Shown here in pieces: positions 1 through 7,139 of a DNA stretch of 7,913 nt. The stretch covers positions 1 through 7,913 of the forward strand of contig VFZQ01000227.1 of the NCBI GenBank assembly GCA_016871135.1. The letters are read 5' to 3'. This DNA comes from Acidobacteriota bacterium (GTDB lineage: Bacteria; Acidobacteriota; Terriglobia; Bryobacterales; Bryobacteraceae). Position numbers and translations under genes: made by a program. The notes beneath the pieces were generated by a model. That model had not been told where the DNA came from. It searched no databases and worked only from the letters and a program-made list of their open reading frames with translations. Positions within the stretch are counted from its first letter, which is position 1. Every line of letters starts with the position of its first letter.

Positions 1-1
1 C

Positions 2-256
2 GAGTCGAAGTCGGCGATTATTTCGAAGTACAAAGTTCATAAGAGCGATTGTGGCTCGCCAGAAGTACAGGTGGCTGTCTTGAGCACGCGCATCCTGCAA
101 TTGACGGAGCATTTCAAGACGCACAAGAAGGATTTCGGTTCGCGGCGTGGTCTATTGACCATGGTGTCGCGCCGCCGCCGCCTGCTTGACTACCTCAAGA
201 GCCGGAGCCCGGAGCGGTATCAAGCGCTTATTGCAAAGCTTGGCCTCCGCCGCTAG
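2..256 (+). CDS. rpsO: 30S ribosomal protein S15 (5' end outside window)
   Basis: This encodes the last 84 residues of ribosomal protein S15, a primary 16S rRNA-binding protein of the small-subunit platform. The reading frame is open from base 2 and ends at TAG 254-256. The conserved S15 signatures appear in order: HKSDCGSPEVQVAVL, then LTEHFKTHKKDFGSRRGLL, then the basic stretch VSRRRRLLDYLK, and the standard ending ALIAKLGLRR. Bacterial S15 is usually 88-89 residues, so only about five N-terminal residues, including the start codon, are missing. The internal GTG at 71 is an S15 valine, not the start. The gene is followed by pnp on the same strand, the classical rpsO-pnp order found in many bacteria. 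Identification is certain; only the start is unseen. Confidence 0.97.
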   Translation, partial: ESKSAIISKYKVHKSDCGSPEVQVAVLSTRILQLTEHFKTHKKDFGSRRGLLTMVSRRRRLLDYLKSRSPERYQALIAKLGLRR

Positions 257-273
257 TGGACCTTCCAACGGTA

Positions 274-316
274 CGGGCTTTCGGTTAAGCCCGGCAAACC
301 CGCTCCGGTGAGCGGG
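274..316 (+). promoter_or_regulatory. Two tandem hairpins in the rpsO-pnp spacer
   Basis: Two perfect stem-loops lie 17 bp after the rpsO stop. The first pairs CGGGCTT (274-280) with AAGCCCG (287-293) around the loop TCGGTT. The second pairs CCCGCT (299-304) with AGCGGG (311-316) around CCGGTG. Neither is followed by a T-run, so they do not look like efficient intrinsic terminators. In Escherichia coli the same spacer holds the rpsO terminator and the RNase III-cleaved pnp leader hairpin through which PNPase represses itself. A comparable role as processing or partial-attenuation structures here is inference from gene position. The pairing itself is seen directly. Confidence 0.5.
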
Positions 317-342
317 CCCAGCCGCATAAAAAGACTCCCGTC

Positions 343-371
343 TCCTTGATCTGTAAATCAGACCTCAAGGA
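343..371 (+). promoter_or_regulatory. Hairpin sequestering the pnp Shine-Dalgarno site
   Basis: TCCTTGATCTG (343-353) pairs with CAGA (359-362) and TCAAGGA (365-371), giving 11 Watson-Crick pairs. The loop is TAAAT and there is a two-base CC bulge at 363-364. The 3' arm contains AAGGA (367-371), the only good ribosome binding site for pnp, six bases ahead of its ATG at 378. The folded form would hide the site, so this is a candidate translational control element for pnp. Its trigger (PNPase itself, RNase III cleavage, temperature or a protein) cannot be read from the sequence. Confidence 0.55.
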
Positions 372-377
372 AAACAC

Positions 378-2486
378 ATGCTGCACAAAGTAGAGATCGA
401 CCTATTCGGGACTCCGATCTCCATTGAAACCGGCGTAATGGCGAAACAAGCCAATGGCGCCGTGATCGTACGTTCCTACGACAACGTCGTTCTCGTCTCC
501 GCCTGCACCTCCGGCAAGGAGCGCGCTGGCGTCAGCTTCTTCCCCCTCACTTGCGACTACCGCGAGTACACCTACGCCGTGGGCAAGTTCCCCGGCGGCT
601 TCATTAAACGTGAAGGCCGTATGTCGGAGAAAGAGACTCTGACCTCGCGCCTGATCGATCGTCCGATCCGCCCGCTGTTCCCCGAAGGCTTCCGCCACGA
701 GACGCAGATCATCGCGATGGTGCTGTCGGCTGAACCGACGCGCGACCCCGCCCCGCTGGCAATGGTCGGCGCCGCCGCCGCTCTCGCCATCTCCGACATT
801 CCGTTCCACGAAGTGCTGGCCGGTCTCCGCGTCGGTAGCGTGAACGGCGAACTGGTCGCCAATCCGACCTATGACGAAACGAAGGCTTCGCCGATCAACA
901 TCACCGTCGCGGGTACCGAGACCGGTATCGTGATGGTGGAAGCCGGCGCGCAACATGTCGTTGAAGACGATGTGTTGAAGGCCCTCGAATTCGGCCACGA
1001 ATGCTGCAAGAAGATCGCCGCGGGTATCCGCGAGTTGGTCGCCAAGTGCGGCAAGAAGAAGTACGAATTCGTCGCCGCGCCGATTAATCAGGCGATGTTC
1101 GATCAGATCGACGCCGCGCTGCGAGCCGAACTGACCGATGCCCTGGATACCAAGAAGTACGCGAAGCTGGAATCGTACGCGCGCGTCGACGCCGCCCACG
1201 AGAAGGCCGAAGCGTTGTTCCCCGAAGAGCAGAAGAAGGAAGCCGGCCAACTGTTCGACCGCTTGAAGGAACAGATCTTCCGCGACGAGATGTTGAAGGC
1301 CCGCCGCCGTCCCGATGGCCGTGCGTTCGACGAAGTCCGCAATATCGACATTCAAGTCGGCGTGCTGCCCCGCACTCACGGTTCGGCGCTCTTCACGCGC
1401 GGCGAAACGCAGGCGCTGGTCACGGCGACGCTCGGCACCAAGGACGACGAACAGCGCATCGAGCTGTACGATCCGACGGTCGTTTCCAAGCGCTTCATGC
1501 TGCACTACAACTTCCCACCGTTCTCGGTGGGTGAAGTGGGCATGATGCGCGGCCCTGGGCGCCGCGAAATCGGCCACGGCGCACTGGCGGAGCGCGCGCT
1601 GACCGCAGTACTGCCGGACGAAAAGAACTTCCCCTACACGGTCAAGATCGTGTCGGACATTTTGGAGTCGAACGGTTCTTCGTCGATGGCCTCGGTCTGC
1701 GGCGGCTCGCTCGCGATGATGGACGCCGGCGTGCCGGTGCCGAAAGCGATCGCGGGTATCGCGATGGGTCTGGTGAAGGAAGGCGACGCGTATGCGATTC
1801 TTACCGACATCGCCGGCGCCGAAGATCACTACGGCGATATGGACTTCAAGGTCGCCGGTTCGAAGGAAGGCATCACGGCGCTGCAGATGGACCTCAAGGT
1901 TCCGAACGTGCCGCTTTCGCTGATGAAGGAAGCGCTCGAACAGGCTCGCCGCGCCCGGTTGCACATCCTCGATAAGATGAACGCCGCGCTGGCCGAACCT
2001 CGCCCGAGCCTCTCGCTCTACGCGCCGCGCATTACGACGATCACGATTCCGGTCGACAAGATCCGCGAACTGATCGGCCCCGGCGGCAAGGTGATCCGTA
2101 ATATCACCGACACCACGGGCGTGAAGATCGACGTCAGCGACGACGGACAGGTGAACGTGTTCGCCACCGATGGCCGCGCCGGCGAGCGCGCGATGCAGAT
2201 GATTCAAGACATCTGCGCCGTAGCGGAACCGGGCAAGACGTATCTCGGCAAAGTCGTTCGCATCGTCGACTTCGGCGCGTTTGTCGAAATCTTCCCCGGC
2301 ACCGATGGATTGCTGCACATCAGCGAGATCTCGGAGAGCCGCGTGAAGAACGTGCGCGACGAGTTGAACGAAGGCGACCAGATCATGGTGAAGGTGCTGG
2401 CTCTCGAAGGTAACAAGATCAAGCTCAGCCGCAAGGCGATCTTGAAGGAGCAGCGCGAGAAGCTGGCGGCTGCCAAGGGCGAGTAG
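378..2486 (+). CDS. pnp: Polyribonucleotide nucleotidyltransferase (PNPase)
   Basis: PNPase is the trimeric phosphorolytic 3'-to-5' exoribonuclease that degrades RNA to nucleoside diphosphates, often in the degradosome. The 702 residues match the usual length (711 in E. coli). The first RNase PH-like domain spans about 1-145 and is followed by a helical linker (about 240-315). The second, catalytic RNase PH domain (about 320-545) carries FTRGETQALV, GPGRREIGHGALAERAL, the phosphate-site G433-SSS, and DHYGDMDFK with D483, D489 and K491 at the positions of E. coli D486, D492 and K494. The KH domain has the GPGGK loop at 567-571. The S1 domain covers about 619-690 (VVRIVDFGAFVEIFPGTDGLLHIS pattern, in segments). 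The ATG at 378 is chosen for its AAGGA six bases upstream and its conserved N-terminus. It is complete and probably active. Confidence 0.98.
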   Translation: MLHKVEIDLFGTPISIETGVMAKQANGAVIVRSYDNVVLVSACTSGKERAGVSFFPLTCDYREYTYAVGKFPGGFIKREGRMSEKETLTSRLIDRPIRPLFPEGFRHETQIIAMVLSAEPTRDPAPLAMVGAAAALAISDIPFHEVLAGLRVGSVNGELVANPTYDETKASPINITVAGTETGIVMVEAGAQHVVEDDVLKALEFGHECCKKIAAGIRELVAKCGKKKYEFVAAPINQAMFDQIDAALRAELTDALDTKKYAKLESYARVDAAHEKAEALFPEEQKKEAGQLFDRLKEQIFRDEMLKARRRPDGRAFDEVRNIDIQVGVLPRTHGSALFTRGETQALVTATLGTKDDEQRIELYDPTVVSKRFMLHYNFPPFSVGEVGMMRGPGRREIGHGALAERALTAVLPDEKNFPYTVKIVSDILESNGSSSMASVCGGSLAMMDAGVPVPKAIAGIAMGLVKEGDAYAILTDIAGAEDHYGDMDFKVAGSKEGITALQMDLKVPNVPLSLMKEALEQARRARLHILDKMNAALAEPRPSLSLYAPRITTITIPVDKIRELIGPGGKVIRNITDTTGVKIDVSDDGQVNVFATDGRAGERAMQMIQDICAVAEPGKTYLGKVVRIVDFGAFVEIFPGTDGLLHISEISESRVKNVRDELNEGDQIMVKVLALEGNKIKLSRKAILKEQREKLAAAKGE

Positions 2487-2504
2487 TCTTAGTTTTGATG
2501 TTGA

Positions 2505-2540
2505 AAAAGGGCGAGCCGTGAGGCTCGCCCTTTTGTTTTT
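2505..2540 (+). terminator. Intrinsic terminator after pnp
   Basis: GGGCGAGCC (2509-2517) pairs perfectly with GGCTCGCCC (2522-2530) around the tetraloop GTGA, which fits the stable GNRA class. AAAA (2505-2508) and TTTT (2531-2534) extend the stem to 13 bp, and a further GTTTTT follows. This is a textbook Rho-independent terminator 18 bp after the pnp stop. The flanking A-run means the reverse strand could also terminate here, though no minus-strand gene arrives from the right. Confidence 0.93.
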
Positions 2541-2555
2541 GCTATCTTGAAGACG

Positions 2556-3080
2556 ATGAGCGCGGCGACACAAATCGCGATCGAGGAGTACCTCCGGACA
2601 TCGTATCGACCAGACCGTGAGTATATCGATGGCGAAGTGAGGGAGCGAAACTTGGGAGAACAACCGCACAGCATTCTGCAAGTTGAACTTCTAAACTATT
2701 TCCGTCGATGGCGGCGAGACCAGAAACTAATCGCATACGTAGATTGGCGCGTACAGGTTGCAAGGTCAAGGTACCGCGTCCCGGACATCTGTGTTGTCCG
2801 CGGAAAACGCCCGTCATCACGAATCCTGGAGACAGCGCCATACATCGCGATCGAAGTCTTGTCCCCGGAAGACAGTTGGTCCGACATGGCCGAACGCATC
2901 GAAGACTACACCCGGTTCGGCATCGAAAACATTTGGGTCGTCGACCCGGTACGGCGGCGTGCTTGGCGGATCATCGGCGCCGAGCGCCATGAGGCGGTCG
3001 ATCTTGCTTTGACGACGACCGACGGCGACTTCACTCTGCCGCTCCGCGAAGTCTTCGCGGAAATTGACGCGATCGAATAG
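2556..3080 (+). CDS. Uma2 family endonuclease-like protein (PD-(D/E)XK fold)
   Basis: The 174-residue product matches the Uma2 (DUF820) family, which has a restriction-endonuclease-like fold and a biological role that remains unclear. The opening (IEEYL, YRPDREYIDGEV) and the core RVPDICVV, IAIEVLSPEDS, IEDYTRFGIENIWVVDP are typical. D77 and E100 match the acidic metal-binding pair. The position that is often lysine in K..Y...G...W..DP is arginine (R114), so catalytic activity is uncertain. I chose ATG 2556; a TTG three codons upstream (2547) is possible, but neither has a clear Shine-Dalgarno site. The gene begins only about 16 bp after the pnp terminator T-run, so its own promoter is hard to place. 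Codons look less GC-rich than in pnp, hinting at later acquisition. Such genes occur in many copies in cyanobacteria and Solibacter-like genomes. Confidence 0.85.
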   Translation: MSAATQIAIEEYLRTSYRPDREYIDGEVRERNLGEQPHSILQVELLNYFRRWRRDQKLIAYVDWRVQVARSRYRVPDICVVRGKRPSSRILETAPYIAIEVLSPEDSWSDMAERIEDYTRFGIENIWVVDPVRRRAWRIIGAERHEAVDLALTTTDGDFTLPLREVFAEIDAIE

Positions 3081-3086
3081 ACGCCG

Positions 3087-5453
3087 CTATTTCCGCCGGA
3101 ACGCGTCGCTGAGTACGACCAGCTCGACGAGATCTCGCAAACCGTCACCCTTGGCTGATGCCGCTTTTGCGATGCCGTCGATTGCGGGCGCGTCGATCGC
3201 GTCGAACTTGCGGCCGCAGGCGTAGGTCATGAGACGGTCCGTTAGGAAGCGCGTGAACGCGGGCTTGCGCGTGGCGATCGCATCGCGCAGGCCGGCGATG
3301 TCGCTGAACTTTTCGCCGGTTGTCATTTCGCCCGATGCGTCGATGGCGGCGCCATTCGGGTACTTCGTCCGCCAGCGGCCGATGGGGTCGAAGTTTTCGA
3401 GCGCGAAGCCGGGCGGATCGATCGAACGGTGGCACGACATGCAGGACTCGTTCTCGCGATGTTTGGTCAGCAGATCGCGGACCGATTTCGCGCCGCGCAC
3501 ATCGGGGTCGAGCGCGGGCACATCGTCGGGAGGCGGGGAAGGCGGCGTGCCGAGAATGTTCTCCAGCACCCAGATGCCTCGTGTTACCGGCGACGTTTCG
3601 ATACCGTTCGCCGACACTGTTAAAACGCTGCCGTGGCCGAGTAGTCCGGCGCGGCGGGAGTCGGTTAGCGCAACGCGGCGGAATTCTTGTCCGCCGGCGC
3701 TCGGCATACCATCGGATATCCCATACAGCCGCGCGAGGGGCTTGTTGATGAAGCTGTACCGCGCGTCGAGGAAGTCGTGCACGCTCTTGTTTTCATCGAG
3801 CAGGTGACGCATCAGCAAGCGCGTTTCGGTCTTCATTGCGTCCTGCAAGCCGTCGAAGTAGTACGCCGCGAACTGATCGCGTTCGGGCGGCATGTCGCCC
3901 AGCGAGCGCAGGTTCAACCAGGAATCCAGAAAACCGTCGACGAAGGCTTTGGCGCGCGGACTGGCCAACATTCGGCGTGTTTCGGCGCGCAGAATGTCAT
4001 CGCGCAACAGTGCGCCCGAGGCGGCCTGTTTCAGCAATGCTTCATCCGGCATCGACGACCAAAGGAAATACGACATCCGCGACGCGAGTGAGTACGGATC
4101 CAACCGGCCCTTGTCCTGCGCCGTGGAGATGTACAAGAAAGCCGGCGAACACAACGCCGCTTTCAGCGCGTCTTTTAAAGCCGCTTCCGCGCCCGCACCG
4201 CGGCGCTTTTCGGCGACGGCCATCAGACGGTTCACTTCTTCCGTCGTTGCGGGACGGCGATACGCGCGTGAGGCGAAGTTGGCGATGATCTCGCGCGTGC
4301 GCTCGGGGGCGAACGGCCGATCGCCGTAGACGGCGCGCTGGCTTGCTGGAATGACGGGCGCGTTGAGCGGCCCGCGGATCTCGACATGATGAATGCGAAT
4401 CTGCGGGATCTTGCCGTACTTCATCATCGCAATGCGGCCGGGGACGATGCCCGCGGCGACATTGCGCTGGTCTTCGGGGAGGAATTCCGGAAAGCGGCGC
4501 GCGAACTGCGAGAACACGCGGCGCACGTCGTTCATGCCGTTGGGAAAAATGAAGCGCGGCTGATAGCCGGCATCGAGGCGCACTTGAAACGTGAGCCAGT
4601 ACGGGCCGCCATCTTCGAGCACGGTTTCGGCGAGCAGCGGTTGGATCGGCTGTTCATGCTGCAGGTAGCCAACGCGGGCGTTGCCGGCGACGACGCCGAA
4701 GCGGAATGGCGCTTCCGGATCGGTGCCAAACAACTTTGCGTCATATGGATTCTTGCGGTGCAACGCCTCGACCTGCACCTTTACTTCGTAGACGCCGTCG
4801 AAGGGAACGCCTTCGGAAAACGCATGCAGCGGCGCATAGGCGCCTTCGTAGTGCGGCGTGCGCGGATGCTCGAACAGCGACATGTACTGCGTCAGCTTGT
4901 TGGCTCTGCGCGCGCCGTCGAGCTCCTTCTGCTGCTGAAACTGGTCCTTAAAAACCCACGTGCGCGGCGCGGGCGGCGGTTGCGAAGGCAGCGCCTTGGC
5001 GACAACGGCTTCGGCTGCGTCAAGATATTGTTCGAGCAGGTAGCCGGAAGTCACCAGCGTTTCGCCGATGTTGTCCATGTGCGTCCATTGCTGATCGCGC
5101 GGGAACTTCGAGGTGGGGTCGAACTGATCCATCGGCATCTGAAACAGGTCGCCGATGGTGTTCAAGTACTCGCGGCGGTTCATGCGGCGGAGGACGATCT
5201 TTTCCGGCGCTTGCTTTGCGACGTGCGTTAGATACGCTTGCCGCTGCGCGGCCGTCGGTTGTTTCGGTGCGGATTTCGGGGGCATCGTGCCCGCTTCGAC
5301 GCGGCGCATGATCGCCGCGATGTCGACGTCGCCGCGATCGAAGCGGCGATTGGCCATCTGTACGGTTTCGCCGTGGCATCCAATGCAGTACGTCTTCAGA
5401 AAGCCCGCCGCGTCGTCGACCGCGGCAAAGGCCAGCAACATCACGAAGTTCAT
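3087..5453 (-). CDS. DUF1592/DUF1588 family protein with N-terminal cytochrome c domain
   Basis: The 788-residue product has the multi-domain layout known from Planctomycetota and Acidobacteriota, of unproven function but presumed extracytoplasmic and redox-linked. In order it shows a short cytochrome-c type module with heme motif CIGCH (C23-H27) and candidate axial Met in GTMPP (M57); a DUF1587-like segment (RRMNRREYLNTIGDLF, near 90-105); a long beta-rich middle without clear assignment (about 165-370); DUF1595 (from about F381); DUF1592 (about 450-580, LASRMSYFLWSSMPDE); DUF1588 with a second CXXCH (C671-H675) before the IDPPGFALENFDPIGRWR signature; and DUF1585 at the end (YACGRKFD ... 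VVLSDAFR). The N-terminus (FVMLLAFAAV) is hydrophobic but lacks the usual basic residues of a signal peptide. The start ATG overlaps the upstream DUF1552 stop as ATGA, implying translational coupling. It ends 6 bp from the convergent Uma2 gene. Confidence 0.92.
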   Translation of the reverse strand: MNFVMLLAFAAVDDAAGFLKTYCIGCHGETVQMANRRFDRGDVDIAAIMRRVEAGTMPPKSAPKQPTAAQRQAYLTHVAKQAPEKIVLRRMNRREYLNTIGDLFQMPMDQFDPTSKFPRDQQWTHMDNIGETLVTSGYLLEQYLDAAEAVVAKALPSQPPPAPRTWVFKDQFQQQKELDGARRANKLTQYMSLFEHPRTPHYEGAYAPLHAFSEGVPFDGVYEVKVQVEALHRKNPYDAKLFGTDPEAPFRFGVVAGNARVGYLQHEQPIQPLLAETVLEDGGPYWLTFQVRLDAGYQPRFIFPNGMNDVRRVFSQFARRFPEFLPEDQRNVAAGIVPGRIAMMKYGKIPQIRIHHVEIRGPLNAPVIPASQRAVYGDRPFAPERTREIIANFASRAYRRPATTEEVNRLMAVAEKRRGAGAEAALKDALKAALCSPAFLYISTAQDKGRLDPYSLASRMSYFLWSSMPDEALLKQAASGALLRDDILRAETRRMLASPRAKAFVDGFLDSWLNLRSLGDMPPERDQFAAYYFDGLQDAMKTETRLLMRHLLDENKSVHDFLDARYSFINKPLARLYGISDGMPSAGGQEFRRVALTDSRRAGLLGHGSVLTVSANGIETSPVTRGIWVLENILGTPPSPPPDDVPALDPDVRGAKSVRDLLTKHRENESCMSCHRSIDPPGFALENFDPIGRWRTKYPNGAAIDASGEMTTGEKFSDIAGLRDAIATRKPAFTRFLTDRLMTYACGRKFDAIDAPAIDGIAKAASAKGDGLRDLVELVVLSDAFRRK

Positions 5454-6757
5454 ATGCCGCGCAGTGTGCCTGTGGAGAGCGCGAATTTCTGCTGCTCAAT
5501 GCCGAAGCGTTGCAGCATGCTGACGAAAAGATTCGACAGCGGCTGCTTGTTTAGGCCGCTGGTTGGGAACGCGTGATACTGGCCGTGTTTGAAGCCGCCG
5601 CCCGCAAGGACTACCGGCAGATTCAAGTTGGTATGTGCGTTGCCGTTGCCCATGCCGCTGCCGAACAGCACCATGGTGTGATCGAGCAGCGTGCCGTCGC
5701 CGTCGTCGATGGACTTGAGCTTGGTCAGGAACCGTGCGAACTGTTCCGACTGGTAGCGTTCCAGTTTGACGAGGAGTTCGATGGCCTCGGGTGCTTGGCC
5801 GTGGTGCGAGAGCGCGTGGTACTCCTTGCGGACGCCGAGCACGGAGGCCTCGAAGCCGCCCGCGATTTCGAGCGTCGCGATGCGGGTGGAATCGGTTTGC
5901 AGCACCAGCGCCATCAGGTCATAAAGCACTGGGATGTCATTTACCAGGCCGCGGTTTTCGGGCTCCAGCATCGGCGCGTTGGGCTTGGGAACGTTGGCCC
6001 ATTTCTGGCGCAGTTCGAGCACCTTTTCGACATCGCGCACCGACGTGAAGTACTCGTCGAGCTTCTGTTGATCGCGCGCGCCGAGGCGATTTTTGAGCGA
6101 CTTGGCGTCGCCGTGTACGGCGTCGAGAATTGATCCTTGTAATTGCAGGCGGTCCTTGGCGGCGGCGAGTCCGGCTTCGCTCTCATTGACGAACAGCTTG
6201 CGGAAAAGCTCGCGCGGGCCTTGGATTGGATTGACACGTGTGCCGCTACGCGTCCAACACATCATGCAGCCGCCGTGCAGGCCTTCTTCGGAACCGAGCG
6301 TCAGGGAAGGGAAGCGTGTCGCGCCTCCGACGGTTTCGGCCGCGCGCTGATCGATGCTGATGTTGCCGTCGGGCATGCCTTTCGCATCGACCTGGCGCAC
6401 GCCGCTGAGGAAAGAGTGCACCGCGAAGTGCCCGCCTTTGACGCCGTGATCGAGACCGGAGAAGACGCTGATGTCCTTGCGATGTTCCTTGGCGACGGGT
6501 TCGAGCAGATGCGGGGTGTCGTAGTTGGCGCCGGTGGTTTGCGGAAAAAACTGTTGTGCGTAGAAACCGAACGCATTCCCGATTGCGGCCATGCGCATGG
6601 GGCGGACAGTCTTCGCATTGGCGCTCAACGCGGTGACGGCGAGTCCGGATCGCACCACGTTCGCGCCAAGGGAATCAAGAATCGGCAGAGCGAGACGGAC
6701 GCCGGTGGCTCGCAGAAAGAAGCGGCGTCCGGCGAGATCGGGTCGCGAAGTCGGCAT
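5450..6757 (-). CDS. DUF1552 family protein, Tat-exported
   Basis: The 435-residue product belongs to the DUF1552 family, which is regularly encoded next to DUF1592/DUF1588 proteins; its reaction is unknown. The N-terminus has a twin-arginine type signal, R11-R12-F-F-L, followed by a moderately hydrophobic stretch (ATGVRLALPILDSLG), so export in folded form is likely. Family-like segments include FYAQQFFPQ, the phrase SVFSGLDHGVKGGHFAVHSFLSG, PSLTLGSE, FRKLFVNES and, near the C-terminus, LLDHTMVLFGSGMGNGNAHTN, then LPVVLAGGG. A GCMMCW pair of cysteines sits mid-protein. The ATG at 6757 is the only plausible start, because an in-frame TAA lies four codons upstream; no strong Shine-Dalgarno site is visible. 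It is the first gene of a two-gene operon and overlaps its downstream partner by 4 bp. The partner's heme domain suggests shared periplasmic work; this is inference. Confidence 0.92.
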   Translation of the reverse strand: MPTSRPDLAGRRFFLRATGVRLALPILDSLGANVVRSGLAVTALSANAKTVRPMRMAAIGNAFGFYAQQFFPQTTGANYDTPHLLEPVAKEHRKDISVFSGLDHGVKGGHFAVHSFLSGVRQVDAKGMPDGNISIDQRAAETVGGATRFPSLTLGSEEGLHGGCMMCWTRSGTRVNPIQGPRELFRKLFVNESEAGLAAAKDRLQLQGSILDAVHGDAKSLKNRLGARDQQKLDEYFTSVRDVEKVLELRQKWANVPKPNAPMLEPENRGLVNDIPVLYDLMALVLQTDSTRIATLEIAGGFEASVLGVRKEYHALSHHGQAPEAIELLVKLERYQSEQFARFLTKLKSIDDGDGTLLDHTMVLFGSGMGNGNAHTNLNLPVVLAGGGFKHGQYHAFPTSGLNKQPLSNLFVSMLQRFGIEQQKFALSTGTLRGI

Positions 6758-6795
6758 GACTGCATCTTATCATCGGCGGGAGGTACTATTAAGTG

Positions 6796-6885
6796 ATGTC
6801 CGACTTCGTCGTTCCCATTCTTGCCTGCGTGGCCTATTTCGCCATGATGCGATGGGTACTACCGCGCTTCGGTGTGAGCACTTGA
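6796..6885 (+). CDS. Putative 29-aa single-span membrane peptide
   Basis: This small ORF runs from ATG 6796 to TGA 6883-6885. GGGAGG lies at 6778-6783, a near-consensus ribosome binding site. It is 12 bases from this ATG and 9 from an in-frame GTG at 6793, so the real start may be the GTG. The peptide starts MSDF, continues with one hydrophobic run (VVPILACVAYFAMM), and ends with a basic, proline-containing tail, RWVLPRFGVST, that would favour a cytoplasmic C-terminus. It is divergent from the DUF1552 gene, with 38 bp between their starts. I do not recognise a family. The RBS plus a well-formed transmembrane segment support a real gene, but at 29 residues chance cannot be excluded without conservation data. 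Confidence 0.5.
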   Translation: MSDFVVPILACVAYFAMMRWVLPRFGVST

Positions 6886-7139
6886 ATGAGCGGCGATTGC
6901 GGCCCGGCGGGCCGCGGCGCTGATTCATCGAAACCTGTGTCTCCGTCCATGTCGAATCGTACATCGAATTCCGGAAGCGGATCCGGTGGTGATACGATCC
7001 ATTCGCGGTAACGGGTCCGGCAGTTATTCCGATTCCGGCGACGGCTGCTTCGGCAAATGCGTCGCCGTTGGAGAGGCGCTCGATCCAGACACTTGCGGGA
7101 CAGAGCTGCCCTCGGAGGGCCAACCGCAAAACTACCAGA
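6886..7139. other. Intergenic stretch without supportable gene
   Basis: These 254 bp lie between the small membrane-peptide ORF and the 3' end of the minus-strand propeller-like gene. The clearest structure is a perfect hairpin at 6899-6915: GCGGCCC pairs with GGGCCGC around GGC, 13 bp after the small ORF stop. It has no T-run and is at best a weak 3'-end stabiliser. A shorter hairpin, GCCCT/AGGGC (7108-7120), lies just beyond the minus-strand gene's stop and also lacks a T-run. Open frames crossing the region have no recognisable domain or codon signature. I see no tRNA, promoter of good quality or repeat family. Confidence 0.5.

Noticed and set aside
402..2681. A 759-codon open frame on the minus strand, antisense to all of pnp
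   Set aside because: Its translation is rich in R, H, D and V with no recognisable domain and mirrors the codon structure of pnp on the other strand. In GC-rich genes such antisense frames stay open by codon bias. pnp is unambiguous.
3081..3086. Possible bidirectional terminator between the convergent Uma2 and DUF1592 genes
   Set aside because: The gap is 6 bp and no convincing stem with a T-run was found around it.
4386..5231. A 281-codon plus-strand frame opposite the DUF1592 gene
   Set aside because: Low-complexity composition typical of an antisense shadow; the minus-strand frame has clear family motifs throughout.
6886..7011. A 41-codon ORF whose ATG directly follows the TGA of the small membrane-peptide ORF
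   Set aside because: The Ser/Gly/Asn-rich translation has no hydrophobic segment, domain or codon bias, and there is no separate ribosome binding site. The adjacency is suggestive but not enough.
7108..7120. GCCCT/AGGGC hairpin considered as a terminator for the minus-strand gene
   Set aside because: Only five base pairs with a 3-base loop and no T-run in the direction of transcription.
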